From positions 23,057,817 to 23,121,816 of the forward strand of contig JASXTE010000011.1 in the NCBI GenBank assembly GCA_030280995.1: 64,000 nt of DNA, given 5' to 3'. This DNA is from Hemileia vastatrix. Its lineage: Eukaryota > Basidiomycota > Pucciniomycetes > Pucciniales > Zaghouaniaceae. The position numbers and the translations under genes are program-made. The notes under the pieces were generated by a model. It saw nothing but the letters and a program-made list of their open reading frames with translations. It was not told the DNA's origin and searched no databases. Shown here piece after piece: positions 47,041 to 55,727 of the stretch. Each line of letters opens with the position of its first letter. The first letter of the stretch is position 1.

Positions 47041-47869
47041 CCATAGCCTCCAACCAAAAACCCTCCACCTTTACATCCAATATTCTCTTTTTCACTTCAT
47101 CTCCACAAAAAAATGATAATCTTAAAGTATGTAATATTAAATTTATAGAGATGAATAAAGAAAAGTAATACAAATATATTAAAATAAGTTTATGATACAG
47201 ATAACTGTTTTGCAATAACTGAAATAGTCTATGGGACAAGATATATGATTTAATAGCCCAAAATAATAAAAATGAACATTATTTGAAGAAAATAGCTAAT
47301 AAATAAATAAATTATGAATCAATGAATAAAAAAATTATTATATTTCACACCATTAAGAATCTCCAAAAAGTAACTAAAAGTCTGACAAACAGTCACTTTA
47401 ATTTGTACAATTATATATTTGGCAAAACTATAAATGCTTGGCCTTTTTGCCAAAAATTATTTAATACTTTTTTTGCCTGTATCAGCACTTTTCCGGCCCT
47501 AATTAGGGGTTTTTAGGCTTTTTTGGGTGATGCATCCAACATAAAAGATGCCACAACAGTATAAAACATCCACAAAAAAATGTCAAAAGGGCCAAGAGTT
47601 ATCATTCATGCCATAAATAAGTAAAAAAGTAAATTTTTTCCCAAAAAATATTAGAAAATTATTGACCTGAATCTTTTGTAAGTTTCCTGAATACAAAAAT
47701 TACAGTCCTGTTACATTCAAAATTTTTGAAATATATATTTTTTCTCTATTATGATGTCTATAAGTAAAGGTTAATGTGATAGTTTGTATTAATATTAACT
47801 TTTTTTATAAATCTTGATTAATGTGGACAAATTAAATATATGTTCAAGGTACTAAAGAAGCACATAAGA
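47041..47869. other. Loop of the 133-bp inverted repeat
   Basis: AT-rich sequence of about 830 bp with no gene. The ORFs 47024-47239 and 47322-47516 are chance. Confidence 0.55.
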
Positions 47870-48300
47870 GGGTGGTGAGCTAATTTTTGGGTGATGAGGT
47901 GTCAATTGGAGGTGAAGAGGAAGGGAGAGAGGTGGATTTGATGCTTGGGGCATCAAGTTTAATTAAAAAGGTGTGTTGGGGTTTCTATTGGAGGAAAAAG
48001 AGAGTAAAGCGAGATGGATTTGAAAGGTGAGCCATCAATTAAAGTTGAAAGGGTGTTCTGGGGTGTCTAGTTGATATGAAGAGATGGAGAGCGAGGTAAG
48101 TTTGAGGAGTGGGGTTTCTATTGGAGGCAAAAGGGAGTAAAGCAAGGTGGATTTGAAAGGTGAGGCATCAATTAAAGTTGAAAGGGTGTTCTGGGGTGTC
48201 TAGTGGATATGAAGAGATGGAGAGTGAGGTAAGTTTGAGAAGTGGGGTTTCTAGTGAAGGTGGAAGGGAAGGGAGAAAGGAAGATTTGAGGTGTAGTGGA
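47870..48300 (-). repeat. 133-bp tandem units, reverse arm
   Basis: Purine-rich reverse complement of 46654-47040 (TATTGGAGGCAAAAGGGAG, GTGTCTAGTGGATATGAAG). About three units, the last extending further than the forward arm. It lies 420 bp from the right terminus of the 13.3-kb unit. Confidence 0.85.
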
Positions 48301-48720
48301 ATTGGTGGGAACACGAGGGAAAGATAGGATAAGAAACTTATGTTAATTTACAAAGGAAATATTTACAAAAAAGGAATAAACCATGAATGTAAAAAAGAAA
48401 TGAGGGTGTGTAGATAGAAAAAAAGGTTAAGTGTTTGCCACCAAAATTAAGTAGCATGGAGTGAGGAAAGACTTAAGGATAGCATCAGGAATTATAAGTC
48501 ATGTGACTTTCTTCCAAATCTATCATGGATGAGATGAGTTTAGGATCAGGAATTAGGAATGGAAATTGGGGTATAAGAGGCGGGATAATGTATTATTGTG
48601 CATTCCTTATCAACTAGCCCTGGGGCTAGTGGATAAGAATCTTCCGCAATTAATAATGTCGTATCCTGGAAAAAAAAATTCCTGATCCCTAATTGCGGAT
48701 CCCTGAACATTGATACCCCC

Positions 48721-48725
48721 TAATA
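48721..48725. repeat. TAATA flank, right
   Basis: It follows TTGATACCCCC directly. Partner of 35369-35373. Confidence 0.7.
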
Positions 48726-49185
48726 TAACTTTTATTCATCATGTAGGTGAGTAGCATTATTTTTCTTCTCATTTTTTATTATTTTTTCTTTTTTTCTTTT
48801 CTTATATTTTCTCATTGTGTTTGTTTCTTTGCTTTTTTTAAACTTTTGTTTTATTTTTTTATTGATTTCTCTTTCATTTTTGCTTTTTTTAAAGTATGAT
48901 GCAGAATTCAAGGTTGAATTTGTGTCGGACACTTTAGATCGTATGATATTAGAAGATCTCAACAACTAATATGGAATAAATTTCCAACAAAACTCCTTAT
49001 CAACTTTAGTGAAACTATTTTAAAGTAAAAAAGCTTTTGTAACTGATCCTTATCATGGCCAAACTCTTGAAATCAGTTATGCATAGTGAAATTTTATCAA
49101 GGAGATGTTTTAAAAGAAACCAACAACATATCAAATTGATTTAGAGGCTTCACTGTTGGAGAAAAATCAAATAAATAAACAAATC
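48726..49185. other. Spacer, nothing recognised
   Basis: T-rich then unique sequence outside the 13.3-kb unit. The Lys/Asn-rich ORF at 48732-48965 (minus) reflects base composition. Confidence 0.5.
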
Positions 49186-49189
49186 TTGC

Positions 49190-49392
49190 CACAAAAAATA
49201 CATAAGCACCTGCTAGCAGGTACGTATCCCTATATTCAGTTTTGATATAAGAGTAAATTTGATTTGATATTGTGCAAGCTAGTGTGCTCATTGATCAGCG
49301 TACAGTCTTTCCAGAAGAATTACAGCTGATATGAAATCAAGTTAAGTCAAAGATAGGGATTAGCACCTGCTATCAGGTGCCCATGTTTTTTT
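49190..49392. mobile_element. Foldback MITE of about 200 bp
   Basis: Arms of about 45 bp at 49190-49235 and 49350-49392 are inverted copies (ACCTGCTAGCAGGTACGT and ATCCCTAT against ATAGGGAT and ACCTGCTATCAGGTGCCC). Each arm contains its own ACCTGCTAGCAGGT palindrome. No coding capacity. It sits just upstream of the Tc1 relic and could be unrelated to it. Confidence 0.68.
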
Positions 49393-49599
49393 CTGGTGTC
49401 TCAACCTACAATTCATACCAAACTAGTTTTACAATTAAACATGTCAAAAAATTTGACTCAGAAAGTTCATCCAAAAAAAAACAAGGAAACTTGGATCAAA
49501 TATTTTTCTACTATTAGTGAATATGATTCTAAAATCCTTGTTTTAAATTTTATGAAATATCTAAATAGTTTTATATACTTTATATACTCAATTATCCAT

Positions 49600-50181
49600 G
49601 GGTAGATGAGTCTGGAATTTGTTGTGAAGGTGTTTCAAAAAAAGAAGAGTGGTCAGAAAAAGGTTTTCAGACTAAAATAGCGTCAACATTAAATCCACCA
49701 ACCACTTCATAATCATTCCTGCCATCTCTTTAAAAGGTTTAGTAGCAACTCATATCCAACAAGAAAGAATAACTTGTGAAAATTTTGAGTTCTACCTGGG
49801 AAATATTCTGTTATGTATTATTTTTCTTATTTAAACTATTCTTAAATATCTGAACTTCTACCTCTATTTCTAGGTTCAAAAATTTAACCCTTACCCACAG
49901 CCTAGTAGTGCTTCAGTGATGGGAAACGCAGTAATTTAGCATTGAGGAAAATATTTTGAAATCATAGCTAGAAAAGGATACTGTCTCATATATTTACCTG
50001 CTTATTCACTGACTTCAATCCCATTGAAAAAACTTTTCATTTGATTAAAGCAAATATTTGTAGTCATGTAAAACTGATAGGTGATCATAGAGATGGGGAA
50101 ATAATTGATCTGTTTGTGAAAATTTTTGTAACTAAAACTTTGATGTGCACCATTTTCAGGGCAAGTGGCTATGTGAATTAA
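49600..50181 (+). pseudogene. Tc1/mariner (DDE_3) transposase relic
   Basis: The C-terminal catalytic half of a fungal Tc1-like transposase, across several frames. Motifs in order: EEWSEKGFQ (about 49645), LKGLVATHI and ERITCENFEFYL (49733-49800), a possible 59-bp GT-AG intron at 49815-49873, FNPYPQPSSASVMGNAVI (consensus NPYPgPrSVLVMDNAxxH; the catalytic Asp is Gly), LIYLPAYS, then after a one-base frame change DFNPIEKTFHLIKA with the final acidic residue kept, and FRASGYVN before a TAA at 50179. The enzyme would cut and paste its own DNA at TA sites. The Asp-to-Gly change and frame breaks make it dead. No terminal repeats were identified. The ORF at 49396-49605 may be its N-terminal part, but this is not supported by motifs. 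Confidence 0.8.
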
Positions 50182-50672
50182 CCTATCTTCTTGATTTTTT
50201 AAATTTATTGGAACATTATTCTCAAATAAAAAAAATGATTTATATAAGTTAAAGTTGAAATATGTGAAGAAATGGTATATATACCAACAAAATTAATCAG
50301 AATAGTGTTGAAAACCCTCATGCCAACTTATAAAAAATTAATCCAGTCCTCACTTTTTAGACTCATATTTTTAGATTTTACAAATTTCTCACTCTATTTA
50401 AAAATAAAAGGTAACTATTCTGAAATTTGTTAAATAATTCTCTTTGAATTCAATTCATAATTTATAGGTTTCTCTTTGTTTATAAAGTAATATTTTTGTG
50501 ATTTTTTTAATCAAACTTATTTATTTCTTCTTAAATAAAAAATAAAGATACATTTTTAAAGTGCACAAACATGCACCAGCATATACTTTAAGTATGCTAG
50601 ATTCCCCCATTTTCTTGGAAGAGAAGCCTTGAAATAAACTCTAGTAAGTGAGATGGAGGTCTACTAAACCCT
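50182..50672. other. Spacer
   Basis: AT-rich, no gene recognised. Confidence 0.5.
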
Positions 50673-51508
50673 TTATAAAATAAGTGTCACTATCTTCAAC
50701 ATGTTCCTCTTTAAAAAATCTGAAATTGAAGAATCCCCTTCTGTGATTTCAGGTTTAGAAGATAAAGGGGGAAGAATTTTACCTGTAAGAGTTTTCAAGA
50801 GGTTTTGATTCTTCAGAGGAGAGAATTGGTTGTATATTTTGTCCATCAGATTTCTTCTTTTCCTATTGGAAATAGAGGGAATGAGTAGCATCACATAAGT
50901 GCCTTCACAAGGAGTAGTAGCCTAAAGTAAAATTTGAAAGAAAAACATTGAAATCAAAAAGTGAAAACATCAATCAAACAGAGATATGAAATACTACTTA
51001 CCATAGCCTTTTCCTATTGTTGCATTTGGAAATAAGTAATTTTCATAAATTCTGGATTAGTCAGATTGATGCAGCAATAGTCCACAGAGATTCATGTGAT
51101 ATCTGGATGTGGAAAGTGTGTGTCAACAAGAAATTGGCATTTTTTCCAGTAAGAATATTGGTTTATAACATCATTTTTTGCCACAGGGGAAGCTGAAATT
51201 TTACCAGTCTCAAAAGTTTGACCTCTGAGGCACTTATATTGTGCTTTCCTCTGAGATTAAGATAAGTAAAGTAAGCAAACAGACATGATAATTATATTAA
51301 AACACACTAAAAACACACAAAAACAACATACCTTTCTATCCCCAGTTTGATACTTTTGATCCAAAAGAAGATTAATTTTTCTATCATAAAGGACCAATGC
51401 AGATGAGTTTAAATTTGATAAGAGTTTATTTTTAAGATGCAGCAAAAGCAAGATTGTGAGCAATTGAAACATTCCACTTGAAATTACCTTTTCCCACTTA
51501 TTATTCAA
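50673..51508 (-). pseudogene. Unrecognised spliced gene remnant, three exons
   Basis: Read on the minus strand, exon 1 (51508-51332) ends LLLDQKYQTGDRK at a GTATGT donor. The intron 51331-51251 (81 bp) ends CTCAG. Exon 2 (51250-51002) reads RKAQYKCLRGQTFETGKISA...YWKKCQFLVDTHFPHPDIT, with a TGA and a TAG inside. The intron 51001-50922 (80 bp) runs GTAAGT...TTTAG. Exon 3 (50921-50673) reads TTPCEGTYVMLLIPSISNRKRR and ends ...LKRNMLKIVTLIL then stop. Both introns are phase 0 and the frame is kept across all exons, strong evidence of a real former gene. Upstream minus-strand sequence to about 51660 (TPPPWRNSSQNRI) may be more of it. The family is not recognised; it could be a TE-carried or host gene. 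Confidence 0.6.
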
Positions 51509-51780
51509 TAAATCATTTTAGATCTTGATATTCTTCATATAAAAATTTGATTATCATATGCTTTAGCTTTTCCAAGTATTCCTTTTTGAAATTACAAGGA
51601 AAGATGATCTTATCCTGTTCTGACTGCTATTTCTCCATGGAGGAGGGGTGCCTTCTGAGGTGGTTACCACTTTATCTTATGGGTAGAGCTATTGGGGGGT
51701 TTGGCCTTTTCAATCCAGAGAATAAATTAAACAGATATTTTAATCAAATCTTCAGGCTTAGCTCTAGTACAGAGACATGA

Positions 51781-53143
51781 AAAGTTTGATTAGTAAGCTG
51801 TGTAGAAGATTTTAATGGTCCAGTAAAAATATTGTTGCCCAAATCCAGTTAAGTATTAAAATATAACTCAATATATTTCTCTCAGTAATTTAATCTCACT
51901 TAATATTAATGGTATACAGCTTACAGTTGGTAGAAAAATAGATAAAATTATTAAAACACTGTTTCAAATACTTTAGAAATAATAATGAGTAGGTATCTTA
52001 ATTGTTTGGTTATATGTTTAAAATGTAACAATAAAGAATGTAAAAAAATAGCCCAAAAACTTCCTCCTTACATACCCATAAATTTCTAGTGTCCACCCCT
52101 TGATTTACCAGTCCTCTTTACAGCTAATGATGCCTCAATCTAGCAGTTCCACATTCCAATAAACCCAAGCACTATCCCATAAAAAAGAAGAATTATATCA
52201 CATGCCAAAATACTAAAATAACATGGGGTAATCCCTCAAAATAAAGTAGTAACCCAAAAAGAGAGTATATGTGTATAATTCTTAAAATAAAAGACTAAAT
52301 AAGGGAATAAAAGGTATTAAAAATTATTTATAATTAAGAGATATAAACAATAAAAATTAAGACACTAATTATAACAACTTTATCTGTGAAATCCCCATTT
52401 AAAAATAACCAATATAGCCTTAGAACCCATTGAGAATCCCAAAAGAAGAAGTGAAATGTGGGGTGATTGAATACAGAGTCCTAGAAGTTGCTTGCATGGG
52501 TAAAACCTTGAATAAATAGGAAATTTTAAGCATGGTTGTGAAATCTGAGTGAAAATCTTGAGTTTAATAATGAAATTAGTGCATGTAATGAGGTCAATGC
52601 ACTAATAATTAAATTGGGAAAATTAATAAGTGCCTCTTGCTTATTTTAGCATGATTACACATATAGAGCATACACTTTGGGGGTAATTTAGTTTTAAATT
52701 GTTAATTTCCTTAATAATGAAGCTATGCACATGGGATAAATGCAGGAAGCATAAGGTCAGTACACAAAAGCCATTTTTAGCATAAAAAACATCAAATTTC
52801 AGAAGTATTATTTTAGAAAGTTTAAGTAGCCAAATAAATAGCTCTAAATAAGGTAAATTGATCTGTCAAAGTGAAACTTTAATATTAAAAGATATATAGT
52901 CCATATATCCAGCTTTTAAGTGATTTAAAGCACATTTATCAATTACACTATAATAATGAAAAAAATAACTTTAAGACTACTTAAAAAAATTTTAATTTTA
53001 TTTCAAAAGTACTTAAGATTACCCTAACATATTCCAACTTAATATTAAGTACATAAGACCTATAAAAGATGGGTATATTTATGTATTTAAGGTATTCTAA
53101 TTTTATATAGTGTAGTATATGACTTATTTCACTTATATATACA
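51781..53143 (-). mobile_element. Decayed solo LTR, family A, truncated
   Basis: It is collinear with 3941-5140 (shared TTGGTTATATGTTTAA, AAAACxTCCTCCTT, CCAACTTAATATTAAGTACATA) but heavily diverged, so it is an older copy than the three near the left end. The LTR tip that should follow is missing, because the sequence is cut by the small element starting at 53149. Confidence 0.8.
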
Positions 53144-53148
53144 TAATA

Positions 53149-53346
53149 GGTGGTATCAAATATAGAAATCTTCCATTCAAAAGTACCTCTTTTTTCCACC
53201 AAATCAACCATGACTATTTTTTAATATATGGAATATTACACCCCAAAAGAACTTTTTAACTGAGAATTAATGTCAAGTTTGAGGATTTCTTTTTGTGTTG
53301 TGAAATACCTTCTAAATAATTAGAAATTTCTAACTTTGATACCCAC
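53149..53346 (+). mobile_element. GGGGGTATCAA-family MITE, copy 1 (198 bp)
   Basis: Tips are GGTGGTATCAAA and, inward from the right, GTGGGTATCAAAG. It is flanked by TAATA on both sides (53144-53148 and 53347-53351). Its reverse complement is 55008-55206. It is inserted in the decayed LTR A. Confidence 0.82.
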
Positions 53347-53721
53347 TAATAGGGGGTGTCAAACATTACCATATATGCCATTCAAGAAAGCCTTAAAAAA
53401 GTACCATGTATGTCATTTTAATTAAAATTACACCCCCCATTAACTGGTGTACTTCAACAGAGTGCTTTTCTCTACACATGCCATCTTTTGGGTACATCCA
53501 AGCCCCTAAAGCAATTCTTCCCCTTTACTTGATTAGTCATCATTAGGTACACACATGCCCATACCTTGAGATTTTTCTTTACATAATCCTTAAGGGTAAA
53601 TTTAAACATGCACAGTACCTTGTGAATAAAGTCTTAAGCCCCCCCTAACATCATACTTCAACCCTTACTTCTTTCTACCCTCAATTACTCTTTCACTTAC
53701 TTATTTCCTCCAAACACTAAC

Positions 53722-53814
53722 ATGAATCCTTCTCTTTGTCAAAAGCTTCAAGTAAAGACTGATTCTCTAGCCCTTGATATTTTGGTTGAGTCTGATCCAG
53801 ATTCTGATTCTTAG
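53722..53814 (+). pseudogene. N-terminal stub of a possible Harbinger-type transposase
   Basis: A 30-codon stub beginning MNPSLCQKLQ and running through LALDILVESDPDSDS to TAG. The paralogous stub at 55575 has the same plan (Arg/Gln start, Leu/Ala helix, Ser-Asp run), which resembles the N-termini of fungal DDE_4 (PIF/Harbinger) transposases from memory of the family. The assignment is tentative because no catalytic residue is present. Confidence 0.35.
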
Positions 53815-54694
53815 TTTGACTTTTTTGATGAAAAGTATGAAACAACAAAGTAAATTCTATTAGTAAGTTGATTCTAAATAATAGAGAAAGAATAAATTAA
53901 TAAAGAAGAGAGTTCCAAGGTAAAAGGAAATTGTTAAGGATGGAAAAAATCAAAACTGAGTAGCTATTGTAATTCCTTAAAAAAATTATATGTATCTAAG
54001 ATATCCTAGGGAAGTAAGCTAGGTGTTACATTTCAATTGAAGTAAAGTACTTGTTGGCGCATAGAATCATAGAAAAGAGACTTTCAGAAATCACTGTATA
54101 GTGATTAGATGAGAATTTTTCAGGAAAATTCTCCTAATGTATTTTACATTTCAAGAAAAAGGTTAGAGTAAAAAATATGTTCACAATAAGAAAAGTGAAC
54201 TATTGTTTTAGGGAAATAATGGGATAATTAAACAAAAAAGCTAAATAATTGTAAGGAAAGTTATAGTAATAATGGCAAGGTAACTCTAAAAATTATACTG
54301 AGATACTTTATGCACTGGTCTAATCAGTGTGTATAATCTCTCATAATCAAAAGTTTAAAATTTTTCCTCACTTTTAAATAATAATAAAAGAATTTTTTAC
54401 ACTCTAAACAGATTATGATTCTTACTGAATCCTTAATGCTTCAAGGTCAGTAAGAGAAACTACTTTTTCTCTATTTCACAGCTTGTCACTCCTTATATAG
54501 GTGCAAGTGTAAGAAATTAGACTGAAATTACCAATCCTCAAGGCATAATAGAATTAAAACTATGGAGAGGACAAAATTATTAGCACATGGTAAGCTTTGA
54601 TGGATAAGAAAGTTAAATCCTAAAAAATTATTTGTGAGATAAGAAAAATTGAAATAGAAAAAAGAATAAAAACATGAGCTTGATAAGTTGATTA

Positions 54695-54907
54695 TTAAAG
54701 ATAAGAAAAAAAACCTAAAGTGATGATAAATATATAAATTTGAGCAGGAGTCCAGGTTGATGTGGGGTTGGGTGCAAAGGGGTCTGATGTGCAGTGGATT
54801 GTGGGAATGTGGGTGTTTTTGGGTTGAATTGTGGTTGTGGTTATGGTCCAAGAATAGGAAGTATTTGATGAAGAATTTGACCTAATTTTTGACATGTTTA
54901 ACCCCAA
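54695..54907 (-). pseudogene. Possible second ORF of the 1638-bp element
   Basis: It starts 82 bp inside the right tip. The protein is Ser/Thr/Asn/Pro-rich (SNSSSNTSYSWTITTTTIQP, HCTSDPFAPNPTSTW) and then enters hydrophobic AT-coded sequence, suggesting that the real frame ends near 54740 (possibly at an intron). It is placed like the N-terminus of a Myb/SANT accessory gene of PIF/Harbinger elements, but no DNA-binding domain remains. Confidence 0.35.
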
Positions 54908-55007
54908 TTCTGAAATTTATTATGGTTTCTTAGAATGGCGTTTTGAGACTGAAGTCTTCCAGGCATATATAGTCATGTTTGACACCCCCTATTGTATACA
55001 CTTAATA

Positions 55008-55206
55008 AGGGGTATCAAAGTTAGAAATTTGTAATTATTTAAAAGGTGTTTCACAACACAAATAGAAAGCCACAAACTTGAAATTAATTCTCAGTAAAAA
55101 GGTGTTTTTGGGGGCACATTATGGCATATTTTAAAAAATAATCATGGTTGATTTGGTGGAAAAAAGAGGTATTTTGAAATGGAAGATTTCTAACTTTGAT
55201 ACCCCC
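55008..55206 (-). mobile_element. GGGGGTATCAA-family MITE, copy 2 (199 bp), inverted
   Basis: Reverse complement of 53149-53346 (shared TAGAAATCTTCCATT, CTTTTTTCCACCAAATCAAC). It is flanked by TAATA at 55003-55007 and 55207-55211. The pentamer is in the same orientation although the element is reversed, which supports a genuine duplication. Confidence 0.82.
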
Positions 55207-55211
55207 TAATA

Positions 55212-55540
55212 GGGGCATCAACCTTAAGGGATCAGGATTATTTTTCCCCAGATCAGAAATTATTAATGGAAGAATATTCTTATCCACTATTCTAAGGACT
55301 AGTGGATAAAGAATGCACAATAATGCATTATCCTGCCTCTTATACCCCAATTTCCATTCCTTATTCCTGATCCCAAACTCATCACATCCATGATTGATAT
55401 GTACTAAAATCACATGAAATATAATTTTGGATGCCATTCTTATGTCACTCTTCACTCTAGGCCACTTGATTTTTGTGGAAAAAATTTAATTTTATGTTCT
55501 ATCTACTCACCCCCACTGCTCATTTGGTGGCAAATATTTG
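55212..55540. mobile_element. Left terminus related to the right end of the 13.3-kb unit
   Basis: It begins GGGGCATCAACCTTA right after TAATA. About 330 bp match the inward-read right end of the 13.3-kb unit (shared TTCTTATCCACTA, AATGCACAATAAT, TTATACCCCAATTTCCATTCC). A matching right terminus was not found in the window, so the element is truncated or longer than can be traced. Confidence 0.68.
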
Positions 55541-55574
55541 CTTCCCTCATCACCTAAAACTTCAGCCAACAACA

Positions 55575-55727
55575 ATGAAGCACCTCTCTACTAGGCAGAA
55601 ACTTGAGTCAACTATGAATGTTATTTCTTTAGCTTTAATTTCTGACTGTGATTCTGAATCTGATTTGGAAAGCACTTTAGCTTATATGTTGATTATTTCC
55701 AAATATTGTTACATCAACCAAAGGTGA
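55575..55727 (+). pseudogene. N-terminal stub of a possible Harbinger-type transposase (second copy)
   Basis: It reads MKHLSTRQKLESTMNVISLA, then an Asp/Glu/Ser run (SDCDSESDLES) and MLIISKYCYINQR before TGA. The layout (RQ.L, Leu-rich helix, Ser-Asp-Glu run, S(R/K)Y(L)xxR) is like the beginnings of fungal DDE_4 transposases. It lies 363 bp inside the left terminus at 55212, where a transposase start is expected. Sequence beyond is T-rich and intron-like, and no DDE motif is found. Confidence 0.42.

Larger units (their letters stand above)
35374..48720. mobile_element. 13.3-kb inverted-repeat-bounded unit enclosing the satellite array
   Basis: The left end is GGGGGTATCAATGTT...GATCCGCAATTA. 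The right end read inward has the same first 15 bases and the same GATCCGCAATTA block. Both ends are flanked by TAATA (35369-35373 and 48721-48725). Subterminal CCGCAATTA motifs recur near each end (35394, 35409 inverted, about 35442; 48642, 48690 inverted). The interior holds 133-bp units, the 610-bp satellite array, an ATGCATAT block and a large inverted repeat. No transposase is visible. It may be one very large non-autonomous transposon, or two elements of which only the outer ends are seen. Confidence 0.62.
53352..54989. mobile_element. GGGGGTGTCAA-tipped element, 1638 bp, internally deleted
   Basis: Tips are GGGGGTGTCAAACAT on the left and, inward from the right, GGGGGTGTCAAACATG. The left flank TAATA is shared with copy 1 of the MITE; the right flank is TATTG. 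An ORF start on the plus strand lies near the left end (53722) and another on the minus strand near the right end (54907), facing each other. The rest is AT-rich and non-coding, so the middle of both genes is missing. Confidence 0.72.

Noticed and set aside
54528..54851. His/Asn-rich 107-codon ORF on the minus strand
   Set aside because: It overlaps the better-placed 54695-54907 frame, and its second half is AT-coded hydrophobic sequence.
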